Assembly: GCF_009758415.1 (NCBI RefSeq)
Contig: NZ_WQRF01000001.1
Coordinates: 186,001 to 250,000 of the forward strand
Reading direction: 5' to 3'
Source: Devosia marina
Lineage (GTDB): Bacteria; Pseudomonadota; Alphaproteobacteria; Rhizobiales; Devosiaceae
Length of the DNA stretch: 64,000 nucleotides
The stretch's first letter is position 1, and each line of letters begins with the position of its first letter. Positions 18,382 to 26,400 of the stretch are shown here, one piece after another. Made by a program: the position numbers and the translations under genes. The notes beneath the pieces are model-generated. The model saw nothing but the letters and a program-made list of their open reading frames with translations, was not told the DNA's origin and searched no databases.

Positions 18382-19586
18382 CGGCTTCGACCCTGACCCA
18401 ACTGCCGCTAATTGCGGGCAGCGCCATGCTTGGTACCGTAGGCCGAGCGGGGCTCTGGATCATTTCGCGCTACATGCGCGCGCCCCTTGCGTCCACTGGT
18501 CTGCTCGCCATGGTGACCCTGACCGCCCTGGCGGGCAGCAACGCCCTGTTCTTCCAGACGGCAGAGCATCCATCGCCATTTTTTGCACCATCGCGCAATG
18601 TTGTTGCGCCGCTGCCGACACCGGTCGTCGAGCGTCCCGTCACGCCGCGGACCAGTTCAGTCGAACCGGCCCCCATGCTCCCCGCGCTGCCACAAGCGAG
18701 CGCAGAGACCACAGGCAGCGTTGTCGCGCCGGTGCAGCGGGTTGTCCCGGATACACCCGTGGGCAATGCACAGATGTTCGCGGTGCAGAAGAAGCTGTTG
18801 GAGCTGCAGCTCTTTACTGGCGAAGTTGACGGCTATTACGGGCCCAAGACCGCTGAGGCCATTCGGGCGTTCGAGCAGCGCAATGGCATGACCCCGACCG
18901 GCGCCAATGACCCGGCGGTCATCCAGGCCATTCTCGATGCGGATTCCGCCGGGCGCGTGAGGACGCCGGTCGATACTCAGCCGCAGGCCCTGCGCGCACC
19001 GGCGCCTGTCGCTGCGCAGCCAGCACCCATGCAGCAGGTGGCGGTGACCGCTCCTGCTCCGGTGGCTACTCCGGATGTTCAGCAGGATCGGGTTGTCGCC
19101 CGCTTGCAGACACTGTCGCCGGCCGAGCAGGTTTTCGACGATGTCGCCCAGTCGGCCGCTAACACTATCGATTCGATCATCGCCGCTGTCGATGGATCGC
19201 GCGGCGGCGCTGGAACTACCGGCAATTCACCCATTCCAAGTGCCTCTTTGCCCTCCTTGCGTCCGGTTTCCCAGCCCATGCCGGAACCCGTGCAGCCGGG
19301 AACTACGGTCCAGACCCCACAGCCCGCGGCCACGCAGAGTCAGACTGTGCAGCTTGCCAGTGCCGCGCCAGCCTCCGTGCCCCCAGCAACCGACGCCGCG
19401 CTCGTCACCCAGATACAGACCGGTCTGGCTAGCCTCGGCTTCTTCCGTGGGCCGATCGACGGCAAACCTGGACCGGAAACGGCGCGCGCCATTCGGGAGT
19501 TCGAGAATTTCTACCGTTACAGAATGACCGGGCAGGTGCAGCCAGACCTGGTGGAGCTCCTGCTTAAGGCAGGCGCGACGATCTGA
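18351..19586 (+). CDS. Peptidoglycan-binding domain protein (two PG_binding_1 domains)
   Basis: This 411-residue protein has a basic N-terminus (MAKRKKKS), a hydrophobic anchor near residues 45-68 and a long Pro/Ala/Gln-rich linker. Two peptidoglycan-binding repeats follow: one about 140-195 (VQKKLLELQLFTGEVDGYYGPKTAEAIRAFEQRNG, in parts) and one at the C-terminus (IQTGLASLGFFRGPIDGKPGPETARAIREFE). It is probably anchored in the inner membrane with the repeats in the periplasm. It overlaps the kinase gene by 31 bases; ATG 18378 (ATGA overlap) is an alternative start. It may link cell-wall state to the upstream kinase. Confidence 0.85.
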   Translation: MAKRKKKSTMTASTLTQLPLIAGSAMLGTVGRAGLWIISRYMRAPLASTGLLAMVTLTALAGSNALFFQTAEHPSPFFAPSRNVVAPLPTPVVERPVTPRTSSVEPAPMLPALPQASAETTGSVVAPVQRVVPDTPVGNAQMFAVQKKLLELQLFTGEVDGYYGPKTAEAIRAFEQRNGMTPTGANDPAVIQAILDADSAGRVRTPVDTQPQALRAPAPVAAQPAPMQQVAVTAPAPVATPDVQQDRVVARLQTLSPAEQVFDDVAQSAANTIDSIIAAVDGSRGGAGTTGNSPIPSASLPSLRPVSQPMPEPVQPGTTVQTPQPAATQSQTVQLASAAPASVPPATDAALVTQIQTGLASLGFFRGPIDGKPGPETARAIREFENFYRYRMTGQVQPDLVELLLKAGATI

Positions 19587-19587
19587 C

Positions 19588-19935
19588 GTGTCCAGCCTTC
19601 GCAGCGATTTGTGGTGCATGGCCTTTGTCCGGCGCCACAATGATATGGGCAATATGTGCGTGGTGGCACGGCGCGGCGATCCGATAGCCGGTCAGATCTT
19701 CATCGAGGTCGATCACCTTGATGGAACACGATCCCTGTTCACCCCAGCGCCAACGGTGAGCCGGGGCGACAATGCGGGGCAGATGTTTCAACGCCGGTTC
19801 GAACGGACGGAACCCGCCAAGGTGCGCGAGCGTATCGACCAGGAGATCTCATTCGACCCAGATCTCTGGGTGCTGAGCATCGACATGCGCGGCGACGAGT
19901 TGGGGATCGACCTCGTGCGCGAACCCAAGGGTTAG
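19588..19935 (+). CDS. DUF1491 family protein
   Basis: GTG 19588 lies one base after the previous stop. The 115-residue product matches DUF1491: an N-terminal LRSDLWCMAFVRRHNDMG, GDPIAGQIFIEVDHLDG, and the conserved end EISFDPDLWVLSIDMRG. It has no signal or membrane segment. The function is unknown. It is probably cotranscribed with the kinase and the peptidoglycan-binding gene. Confidence 0.8.
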   Translation: MSSLRSDLWCMAFVRRHNDMGNMCVVARRGDPIAGQIFIEVDHLDGTRSLFTPAPTVSRGDNAGQMFQRRFERTEPAKVRERIDQEISFDPDLWVLSIDMRGDELGIDLVREPKG

Positions 19936-19977
19936 CCAGCATCCGTTGTCACCGACAACGACTTCCTCTGCGCAAAA

Positions 19978-20006
19978 GCAATTGCCGGGACAAGCCCGGC
20001 AATTGC
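19978..20006. terminator. Hairpin terminator between convergent DUF1491 and DUF2336 genes
   Basis: A perfect 12-base stem (GCAATTGCCGGG/CCCGGCAATTGC) with an ACAAG loop is flanked by AAAA on the left, a T tract for the minus-strand DUF2336 transcript. TATA follows on the right. It probably serves both genes. Confidence 0.8.
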
Positions 20007-20034
20007 TATACGATGGTCAGCATCTCGTTGCAGC

Positions 20035-21192
20035 CTAGCTCGCGCGGCGTACGCCGATCTTGGCCAAGGCCTCGATCGCCTGGTCGACGACCGGGTTGTG
20101 CACAGGGGTAAGCGATGCCGTGCGCCGGCTGGCCTGAGTGAAGGGCTGGTGTTGCGGCTTGGAAAGATCGAGCAGGTTCACTTCGCCGCGCCATGCGCTC
20201 ATCAGATAGGCCATCGATTCAGGCGAAACAGCTCCGAACAATGTCGCGAAGTCCGCCAGCGCGCGGGAGCGTTCGCTGTCATGACTGGTCGCGTGGATCA
20301 GCACCTTGAGACCGTCATAGGCGGTGGAGCCGAAGGCCCGCAGGATCACGAACAGCGAGGCACCCGTCACATCATGCGCGATCTGGCCGCACCGGACTTC
20401 ATCCAGCCCGGTGATCTGGGCCAGCAGGCGCGTGACTTCGGGACGACGATTCTCCGAAAAGAGCTTCATCAGCGCCTTGGTCAACTCCCCCGTGGCAACC
20501 GAGAGTTGCTCGATAGTGCGTGAAATTGGGGCTGTGGGCGTCGTGCGATTGGCAAAGGCCTGAATGACTTTGACGCGATGCTCGTCCGAAAGATCGAAAA
20601 AGGCCGGGGCCAGCAAGGCCGCGTCGAAGTCGTCGCGCTTGCCTAGTGCTTCGGCGACCAGATGATCCATCTGGGCGGAGCGGGCCAGCGCACTGAGATA
20701 GGCGCCGCGTGGCACGATGTGGGTGTTGGCCGCCAGGGCGCGATAGACCTTGCGCGAATTCATCTGGAACAGCTTGGCCAGCACCACATTGCTGAGGTCG
20801 GCACGGGAAGCCAGCGTTGCGCAGGCCGGCACGTCATATCGCGCAATGGTGTCCAGCATGGTCTGGTCGGAGAGTTCGACTGCCCCTTCAAGAAAGGGGA
20901 TGAGGTCTTCGCCAATATTTTCCACCACCAGGCGCTCAAGGACCGGGGAAAGCATTTCAGCCCGGCCCAGGATTGCCGCCCCTTTGGCGCGGGCCTGGGG
21001 GCCAGCGATTGGGAACAGACGTCCCGCCAGCGCCTCGAACTGTTCCATTTCGGGAACAGTCGGCTTGCCGCGCCGCGCATAGGCGTCGCAGGCTGCGATC
21101 AGCAAGGTGTTTGTGCGATCGACACCACCGGTTTCGATCAGCAACTGAAAGGTCTCGTAGGGCTGAAATCCAAGCATATCCGGCGGAACCAT
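20035..21192 (-). CDS. DUF2336 domain protein
   Basis: A 385-residue all-helical cytoplasmic protein matching DUF2336, an alphaproteobacterial family of unknown function built from HEAT-like repeats. Repeats are visible in MLSPVLERLVVENIGEDLIPFLEG, DQTMLDTIARYDVPACATLASR and LSNVVLAKLFQMN, given here as separate pieces. The frame extends upstream to 21222, but ATG 21192 (MVPPDMLGFQPYETFQLL) is the likely start. It is transcribed away from the small-protein gene at 21360, which shares the upstream region. Confidence 0.75.
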   Translation of the reverse strand: MVPPDMLGFQPYETFQLLIETGGVDRTNTLLIAACDAYARRGKPTVPEMEQFEALAGRLFPIAGPQARAKGAAILGRAEMLSPVLERLVVENIGEDLIPFLEGAVELSDQTMLDTIARYDVPACATLASRADLSNVVLAKLFQMNSRKVYRALAANTHIVPRGAYLSALARSAQMDHLVAEALGKRDDFDAALLAPAFFDLSDEHRVKVIQAFANRTTPTAPISRTIEQLSVATGELTKALMKLFSENRRPEVTRLLAQITGLDEVRCGQIAHDVTGASLFVILRAFGSTAYDGLKVLIHATSHDSERSRALADFATLFGAVSPESMAYLMSAWRGEVNLLDLSKPQHQPFTQASRRTASLTPVHNPVVDQAIEALAKIGVRRAS

Positions 21193-21359
21193 CGACTCAC
21201 TTACGCATCCGATTTGATGCAAGTCAGACTCTTGCCGCCAATTCGTTAGCAGACTGTTAACCTTGACGATCTCTTAATGCATGTCAGCGCGAGGGGCGTC
21301 GCGCTGGGACGAGATTACTCAACTCACTGCCCCCATTAGGGACGGGGGAGCGGCGTAGC

Positions 21360-21539
21360 ATGGAGGCTAGCGTGGCTAAGCTGATTAAGTTCGAGAGGCG
21401 GAGAACATCCGCCGGCGCTGAGAAACAAATTCCCGGCGACGCCCAGATCCTCATTTTCACCGGGGTGCGTTATGAACGCGGGACGCCGTCGCCACCAACC
21501 AATCACAGCGACAACAGGCGCAAGCGAAAGCGTGTCTGA
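21360..21539 (+). CDS. Small conserved basic protein (59 residues)
   Basis: This short frame begins MEASVAKLIKFERRRTS, contains QILIFTGVRYERGTP and ends in a basic KRKRV tail. Comparable short proteins with an ILxFTGVRYER motif are, as I recall, common in Hyphomicrobiales genomes, with no known function. ATG 21360 has GGGGGAG nine bases upstream. GTG 21372, behind an internal GGAGG, would give the shorter MAKLIKF version. The stop overlaps the GTG start of the next gene, so the pair is probably coupled. Its brevity makes it easy to miss. Confidence 0.65.
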   Translation: MEASVAKLIKFERRRTSAGAEKQIPGDAQILIFTGVRYERGTPSPPTNHSDNRRKRKRV

Positions 21540-22359
21540 ACGCCATCGCGGCCTGTGGGCCCGCACATTCACATTGATCGCCATGGCTGCTCTGGCGGCG
21601 GGCTGTGTGGCTCGGCCGGTCGGTGATTTTGGCCGGGCGCAGCCCAGCGTGCTGCACGACCAGGTCATGCCCTATGCCGGCCAGCTGATTGCGACCAGTC
21701 GCAAGGAGCCGGTTTCCAATCTCAACCAGACCGATCAGGAGCGCGAGATGCACGACCGCACCTGGCGCTTCCTGATTGCAGCGCATAGTCGTGACTGGAT
21801 GTTTGACGCCTCGGTGGAATTACAGCGCACCCGGATTGGGTCGGCGCGCGACTACCGCTATGGCGCCGAGCGCTATTACAATTGGCTGCGTTCCACGCAG
21901 TACCGTTCATCGCCGACGCGCTACAACACGGTCGGGCGGCACATTCTGGCCGATATCGATACGCTGCCCACGACATTCCAGTCGATTTGCGCGGTCGAGG
22001 AGGTGGATCGGCAGCGGCGCGTGGCACTTGTAGAACTGAGTGGGATTGAAGATAGCGTTGCCGGCAATGTCGCGGCACGGCACGCCGAGAATCGCTGGCA
22101 TATCGACTGGTTCGTGCGCGCGCTCAATTATCGCTACGAAAGCTATTCCTACGCGCTCGACCACCTGCTGGTGGAAACGCCCCATGAACAGTCGATGAGT
22201 GTCGACGAGAATCTGCGCCGCATGCGCCCCTGGGTCGACCGGGCCAACCGCGGCGATTTCTGTTCGTCCAACTCGGGCAGTGGCAGCGGCCATGGTGTCA
22301 CCATACCGTCGCGCTTCCAGTCGATGGTGTATGACAAAGAGGTTGTGGTACCCAAGTAG
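21532..22359 (+). CDS. Putative lipoprotein of unknown function
   Basis: The 275-residue product starts with a lipoprotein signal: a basic SERHRGLWAR, a hydrophobic TFTLIAMAA and the lipobox LAAGC. The mature part is rich in Tyr, Arg and Trp (ARDYRYGAERYYNWLRSTQYRSS in parts; RALNYRYESYSYALDHLLVE). It contains two further cysteines (FQSICAVEE and GDFCSSN) that could form a disulfide. GTG 21532 overlaps the small gene's stop as GTGTCTGA; an upstream ATG at 21472 is in frame but inside that gene. I do not recognise a named domain. Confidence 0.6.
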   Translation: MSERHRGLWARTFTLIAMAALAAGCVARPVGDFGRAQPSVLHDQVMPYAGQLIATSRKEPVSNLNQTDQEREMHDRTWRFLIAAHSRDWMFDASVELQRTRIGSARDYRYGAERYYNWLRSTQYRSSPTRYNTVGRHILADIDTLPTTFQSICAVEEVDRQRRVALVELSGIEDSVAGNVAARHAENRWHIDWFVRALNYRYESYSYALDHLLVETPHEQSMSVDENLRRMRPWVDRANRGDFCSSNSGSGSGHGVTIPSRFQSMVYDKEVVVPK

Positions 22360-22382
22360 CGCTTCCTTTCAGAGCGGGTCCC

Positions 22383-23741
22383 ATGAACGACAATTCTCCT
22401 CCTGCGCATCCCAGTTTCGCCCAGGCCCTGCGCGTTTGGGCGAAAATCGGTGTACTGTCCTTTGGTGGGCCGGCGGGCCAGATTGCCTTGATGCACAAGG
22501 AGTTGGTGGAGGACCGCCGCTGGATATCAGAGGCGCGGTTCCTCCATGCGCTCAACTATTGCATGCTGCTGCCCGGACCTGAGGCGCAGCAATTGGCAAC
22601 CTATGTCGGCTGGTTGCTGCACGGGTGGCGCGGCGGTGTGGCTGCCGGCGTACTGTTCGTATTGCCGGGATTTGCGGTCATCCTGGCATTGGCGACCGGC
22701 TATGCGCTGTTTCAACAACTCGACTGGGTTGAGAGCATCTTCTTCGGCCTTAAAGCCGCCGTTCTGGCCGTGGTGATCGAGGCCCTGCTGCGCGTAGCGC
22801 GCCGAGCGCTCAAGAATGCCTTGTCCTATGGCCTGGCGGTGGGCGCCTTTGTCGCCTTGTTCTTCTTTGCCGTGCCCTTTCCAGTGGTGGTTCTCGTCGC
22901 AGGGCTCACTGGCTATGGCGTTGCGAAGAGGCGGCCGGACCTGCTCTCGGGCGGGGGGCATAAGCCTTCCGGCGCAGCACAGGATGCCAGCGCGGTAATC
23001 GATGATACCTCGATCCACGTTTCGCCGAGCTGGGGTAGGGCGCTTGCAGTAACCAGCATCTGGGGCGGTCTTTGGATCGCACCACTATTGGTGGTTGGCA
23101 TGATCTGGGGGTGGGGCAACACGTTTGCCGACATTTTCCTGTTCTTTTCGCAGATGGCGGTCGTGACGTTCGGCGGGGCCTATGCGGTGCTGGCTTATGT
23201 CGCGAGCGAGGCAGTTGGCACTTTCGGTTGGTTGCAGGCCGGGGAGATGCTCGATGGTCTGGCTTTGGCCGAAACGACCCCAGGTCCTCTGGTGCTTGTG
23301 CTCAGCTTCGTCGGCTACATTGCCGGATTTCGGAGTTCCCTCGGTCTTGATCCACTTTGGGGCGGGGTGCTGGGAGCAAGCCTGGCGACTTGGGTGACCT
23401 TTGTCCCGTGCTTTCTCTGGATTTTCCTCGGCGCGCCCTATATCGAGCGGCTCCGGTCAAATGTCGCGCTTGCCGGGGCACTGGCGGCGATCACCGCTGC
23501 CGTGGTTGGCGTGATATTCAACCTGGCCTTGTGGTTCGCGCTGCATGTGATTTTCGACGAGGTTGGCCGAATCGAGGCGAGCATCATCTCCATGGCATGG
23601 CCCGTATGGGGCACGCTGAACTGGAGCGCACTGGCGCTCACGGTTCTCGCAGCAATCTCGCTATTCTTCCTGCATTGGGGCGTGCTGCGCACATTGGCGC
23701 TATCGGCGCTCGCCGGCTTGCTGCTGCAATTGCTCGTTTGA
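22383..23741 (+). CDS. chrA: Chromate transporter (CHR family, two-domain)
   Basis: This 452-residue inner-membrane protein is a long-chain CHR transporter made of two homologous halves, each opening with the family pattern. The N-half has FGGPAGQIALMHKELVEDRRW and the PGPEAQQLATYVGWLLHGWRGG segment in pieces. The C-half has VTFGGAYAVLAYVASEAV and LAETTPGPLVLVLSFVG. Members export chromate using the proton gradient. No chrB regulator or reductase is nearby, so a resistance role is plausible but unproven. Confidence 0.92.
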   Translation: MNDNSPPAHPSFAQALRVWAKIGVLSFGGPAGQIALMHKELVEDRRWISEARFLHALNYCMLLPGPEAQQLATYVGWLLHGWRGGVAAGVLFVLPGFAVILALATGYALFQQLDWVESIFFGLKAAVLAVVIEALLRVARRALKNALSYGLAVGAFVALFFFAVPFPVVVLVAGLTGYGVAKRRPDLLSGGGHKPSGAAQDASAVIDDTSIHVSPSWGRALAVTSIWGGLWIAPLLVVGMIWGWGNTFADIFLFFSQMAVVTFGGAYAVLAYVASEAVGTFGWLQAGEMLDGLALAETTPGPLVLVLSFVGYIAGFRSSLGLDPLWGGVLGASLATWVTFVPCFLWIFLGAPYIERLRSNVALAGALAAITAAVVGVIFNLALWFALHVIFDEVGRIEASIISMAWPVWGTLNWSALALTVLAAISLFFLHWGVLRTLALSALAGLLLQLLV

Positions 23742-23804
23742 CGCTTGAAGGTGTCGGACGCACCCTGCAGGGCGAACGAGATTGAGTGATCGGGAGGCGA
23801 CGTC

Positions 23805-24545
23805 ATGGAAGTGGTGCTTGGCGCAACTTTGCACGATCCGGTCGGCCGGACCGCCGCAGCGATTACGCGGCTGACGCCGGACTTGCAGGCGGTGTTTCCT
23901 GCCATCGTTCTCAACATCTCCGATCTCACGCGGCCCGCAGTGGTGGACGCCGCCGCCGCGCTGGGCGCGACGATCACTCGCCATGTGAGCAATGAAGGCC
24001 ATATCGGTCGGTTTCGGCGCGATGCGATTGTGCAGGCGGCTGATGGCCGCCACGTGCTCTATGCTGACTTCGATCATTTGTTGCGCTGGATCGAATTCGG
24101 TCGGGAAGATCTCTTGCGGGCGTTGGAAACTGACCCAGGCGCGGACGTGCTTGTGGTCGGGCGCTCAGAGCACGCGCTTGCGCAAGAGCCTCGGCGGCTG
24201 CGGGAAACGGAGCGTCTGGTCAATCATGCCTACCAGTTGATGACTGGAGAGAGATGGGACCTGATGTTCGCCATAAGGCGCCTGTCGCCAGCCGCGGTGC
24301 GGATGATCGCCGCAGAAAGCCGGATCGACACCCTCGCCAACGACGTCGAATGGCCTCTGCTGGCCAGGCGCGCCGGCCTCACTCTGGGCTATGTCGAGTC
24401 TGATGCGCTCTACTATCGAACTGTCCAAGAGTTCGGAGCTGATGAAGACACCGGCGACGGGGATCCTTTGCAGTGGATTCGCCGCCTGGAATTTGCGGCA
24501 CTGCACGCCGGAGCCATGCGGGAATTTCTGGACCGAGCCGGATAG
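23805..24545 (+). CDS. Unrecognised protein, possibly GT-A-like
   Basis: A 246-residue soluble protein with GGAGG upstream of its ATG. It opens with a strand-helix pattern (VVLGATLHDP, then VFPAIVLNISD) and has VLYADFDHLLRWIEF at about residues 80-94. The DFD resembles the DxD metal/nucleotide-sugar motif of GT-A glycosyltransferase folds. LVNHAYQLMTGERWDLMFAIRRLSP and IDTLANDVEWPLLARRAG also fit a transferase acceptor region. The fold call is my inference and I cannot name a family. It is 64 bases downstream of chrA in the same direction. Confidence 0.45.
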   Translation: MEVVLGATLHDPVGRTAAAITRLTPDLQAVFPAIVLNISDLTRPAVVDAAAALGATITRHVSNEGHIGRFRRDAIVQAADGRHVLYADFDHLLRWIEFGREDLLRALETDPGADVLVVGRSEHALAQEPRRLRETERLVNHAYQLMTGERWDLMFAIRRLSPAAVRMIAAESRIDTLANDVEWPLLARRAGLTLGYVESDALYYRTVQEFGADEDTGDGDPLQWIRRLEFAALHAGAMREFLDRAG

Positions 24546-24606
24546 TACGCGACAAGACCACACGGAGACCTCGTTGCCGGCTCGATGACTCATTGTCCGA
24601 CGGGCC

Positions 24607-25182
24607 TTAACCCAGCGCGGCCACCGTGCTCAGCCGATCGACCGCCTTGGGGGCGAATTCGGCCAGTCTGCTGGCGTCGCACCATTGGGCGGCGTTGACC
24701 TCTTCGAGCTGGGCGGCCAGGGGCAGGGTCGGGTCTGCGACGAAGAGATATTGCAGATCGTGATGGATATGCGGCGGCTCATTGCGCGAAACCTTTCCCG
24801 GCACGTCATGGCTGTCGATGACGAAGGGCAGGTCGCTTTGTCTGTGCCAGGGGTGCAGGGTCAGGCCGGTAACTCCGGTCTCCTCCTCGGCCTCGCGCAT
24901 TGCAGAGTGGTGAAAGGCCGGCGAATCCTCATAGTGACCGCCCGGCTGCAGCCAGCGGCCGATCGTGATGTGGTCGATCAGCAAAGTCTGGCGGTGGTCG
25001 GGCGATAGGATGATGGCGCTGGTTGTCACGTGGCCGGGATAGGTGGTGCGCAAGTCAAGCCGATGGCCCTGTTCGATCTGCCAGCGGAGCAAAGAGAGAT
25101 GTTCGCCTGGCGCTGCGATCTCTGAGAGGTAGCGGGCCACCGTGGCGGAAAGGGTCTGGGCGAATTCGGCAGGTGTCCTCAT
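24607..25182 (-). CDS. NUDIX hydrolase
   Basis: The 191-residue enzyme contains the Nudix box GGHYEDSPAFHHSAMREAEEETG: GX5EX7REUXEEXGU is satisfied except that a His stands at the position before the first Glu pair. It is followed by a YLFVADP beta-strand typical of the fold. Nudix enzymes cleave nucleoside diphosphates linked to another group; the substrate is unknown. ATG 25182 overlaps the DUF1254 stop by four bases (ATGA), fixing the start and placing it last in a three-gene operon. Confidence 0.85.
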   Translation of the reverse strand: MRTPAEFAQTLSATVARYLSEIAAPGEHLSLLRWQIEQGHRLDLRTTYPGHVTTSAIILSPDHRQTLLIDHITIGRWLQPGGHYEDSPAFHHSAMREAEEETGVTGLTLHPWHRQSDLPFVIDSHDVPGKVSRNEPPHIHHDLQYLFVADPTLPLAAQLEEVNAAQWCDASRLAEFAPKAVDRLSTVAALG

Positions 25183-25724
25183 GCTCTTGGCCCACACGTA
25201 ATTTCGGACAATTCCTGCTCGAAGCGGGTGCGCATGGCCTCGTGTGGCGCTGATAGCCGTACCAGGACGAAGAGCTGGTTTGTCGGCGCTTCGACGATAA
25301 GCAGGCCTTCGGCAATGTCGATCTGCTGCTGGGCCAGCAGGCGCGTCTGCGCGGCATTGAATATGCCCATGTCGACCGTCTGGCCAATACCGTCGCGATT
25401 GGTCGTGGAATAGATGACCACGCCGTTCTGGTCATAGACGGCCACCGACCAGAAGGCATCGGGCAGCACGCCGTTGAGATAGGCCGGGCCTTCGCTCAGA
25501 TCGATCTGGCACAGTCCGTAGCTTAACTCGGGATCCAGATGCAGGGGATTGGGATCGCCCTGTGCCACACGGTTGAGCACCAGCATGCGATTGTTCGCGT
25601 CAAGCGCGCTGACGCGGGACCAGGTGGTCTCTTCGGCCAGAAGCGGCAGGGTCAGAATGGCGGTTATGTGGATGATGCCACCCAATATCAGCCCGCCGAT
25701 GAGCCACAGCAGGGTCCGTGTCAC
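25179..25724 (-). CDS. DUF1254 family membrane-anchored protein
   Basis: This 181-residue protein has a single N-terminal membrane segment (TLLWLIGGLILGGIIHITAIL) and a periplasmic domain with the DUF1254 features NRMLVLNRVAQ, PNPLHLDPELSYGLCQIDLS and the SVAVYDQNGVVIYSTTNRDG region. GTG 25724 overlaps the DUF1214 stop (GTGA) and is preceded by GGAGG, so I prefer it to TTG 25730. DUF1214 and DUF1254 proteins are usually encoded side by side, as here. Their role is unknown. Confidence 0.75.
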   Translation of the reverse strand: MTRTLLWLIGGLILGGIIHITAILTLPLLAEETTWSRVSALDANNRMLVLNRVAQGDPNPLHLDPELSYGLCQIDLSEGPAYLNGVLPDAFWSVAVYDQNGVVIYSTTNRDGIGQTVDMGIFNAAQTRLLAQQQIDIAEGLLIVEAPTNQLFVLVRLSAPHEAMRTRFEQELSEITCGPRA

Positions 25725-26296
25725 CAGCAATCCTCCAGAGTGATGGAGGGCATGGTCGTGTCCGAAGAGGCAAAGCTGGACAGAGCCCGGGTATCGTAGA
25801 GAGTCAGCACGAGCTGGAAACCGCCACTGCCGTTAAGCTCGAGCCAATTGCCCGGTCGCAGGCGCGCGCCGACATGGATCTGCATATCGCCATCCGATTG
25901 CCGCACGACTTCACTTGAGCGCAGCGTTGCGTCCGTGCCGGGGGCGGCGAGGTTGACCCAATCGCGGTCGACTGCGGACAGTGTCCAGAAGGTCGAGACC
26001 GGCACATGTCCGGCGATCACATAGGAGCAGGCCAGATCGAGTGGCGCGCCATCGCTGTCGGTCGTGGCGAGGAATTCCAGGCCCTCGCTTTGACCAAGCT
26101 GTAGCGCCGCCTCCCGGGTGATGTGACCGCGCGTATAGGGGTTGGGGGATGGAGAGCCGACATCCGGCCAGGCCCTCCAAGGACCAAGGGACACCGCTCC
26201 GAACAGCCGCCCATCAGTGAGGGCGTAGTAGCTCAGCCCAAAACCGACAGCCAGGGCGATACAGATGGCGGTGAGGAGACGCAGGATGAAACGCAC
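25721..26296 (-). CDS. DUF1214 family membrane-anchored protein
   Basis: A 191-residue protein with an N-terminal membrane segment (LLTAICIALAVGFGLSYYAL) and a periplasmic DUF1214 domain. The domain shows WRAWPDVGSPSPNPYTRG, EFLATTDSDGAPLD, FWTLSAVDRD and GNWLELNGSGGFQLVLTLYD. It starts at GTG 26296 and overlaps the DUF1254 gene. It heads the DUF1214-DUF1254-NUDIX operon. The function of the domain pair is unknown. Confidence 0.8.
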   Translation of the reverse strand: MRFILRLLTAICIALAVGFGLSYYALTDGRLFGAVSLGPWRAWPDVGSPSPNPYTRGHITREAALQLGQSEGLEFLATTDSDGAPLDLACSYVIAGHVPVSTFWTLSAVDRDWVNLAAPGTDATLRSSEVVRQSDGDMQIHVGARLRPGNWLELNGSGGFQLVLTLYDTRALSSFASSDTTMPSITLEDCW

Positions 26297-26400
26297 GGGT
26301 CAGCTCGTCTGCATTTTGGGCATGGTTGGCTGGGCCACTGCGTTGAGGGTCGGCAAGGCTTGTAGCAATGCAATAGCCGGTGCGGAAGGCGTTTGTGACG

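Noticed and set aside
21256..21278. TTAA...TTAA pair upstream of the DUF2336 gene as a CtrA box
   Set aside because: The two tetramers are 13 bases apart, not seven.
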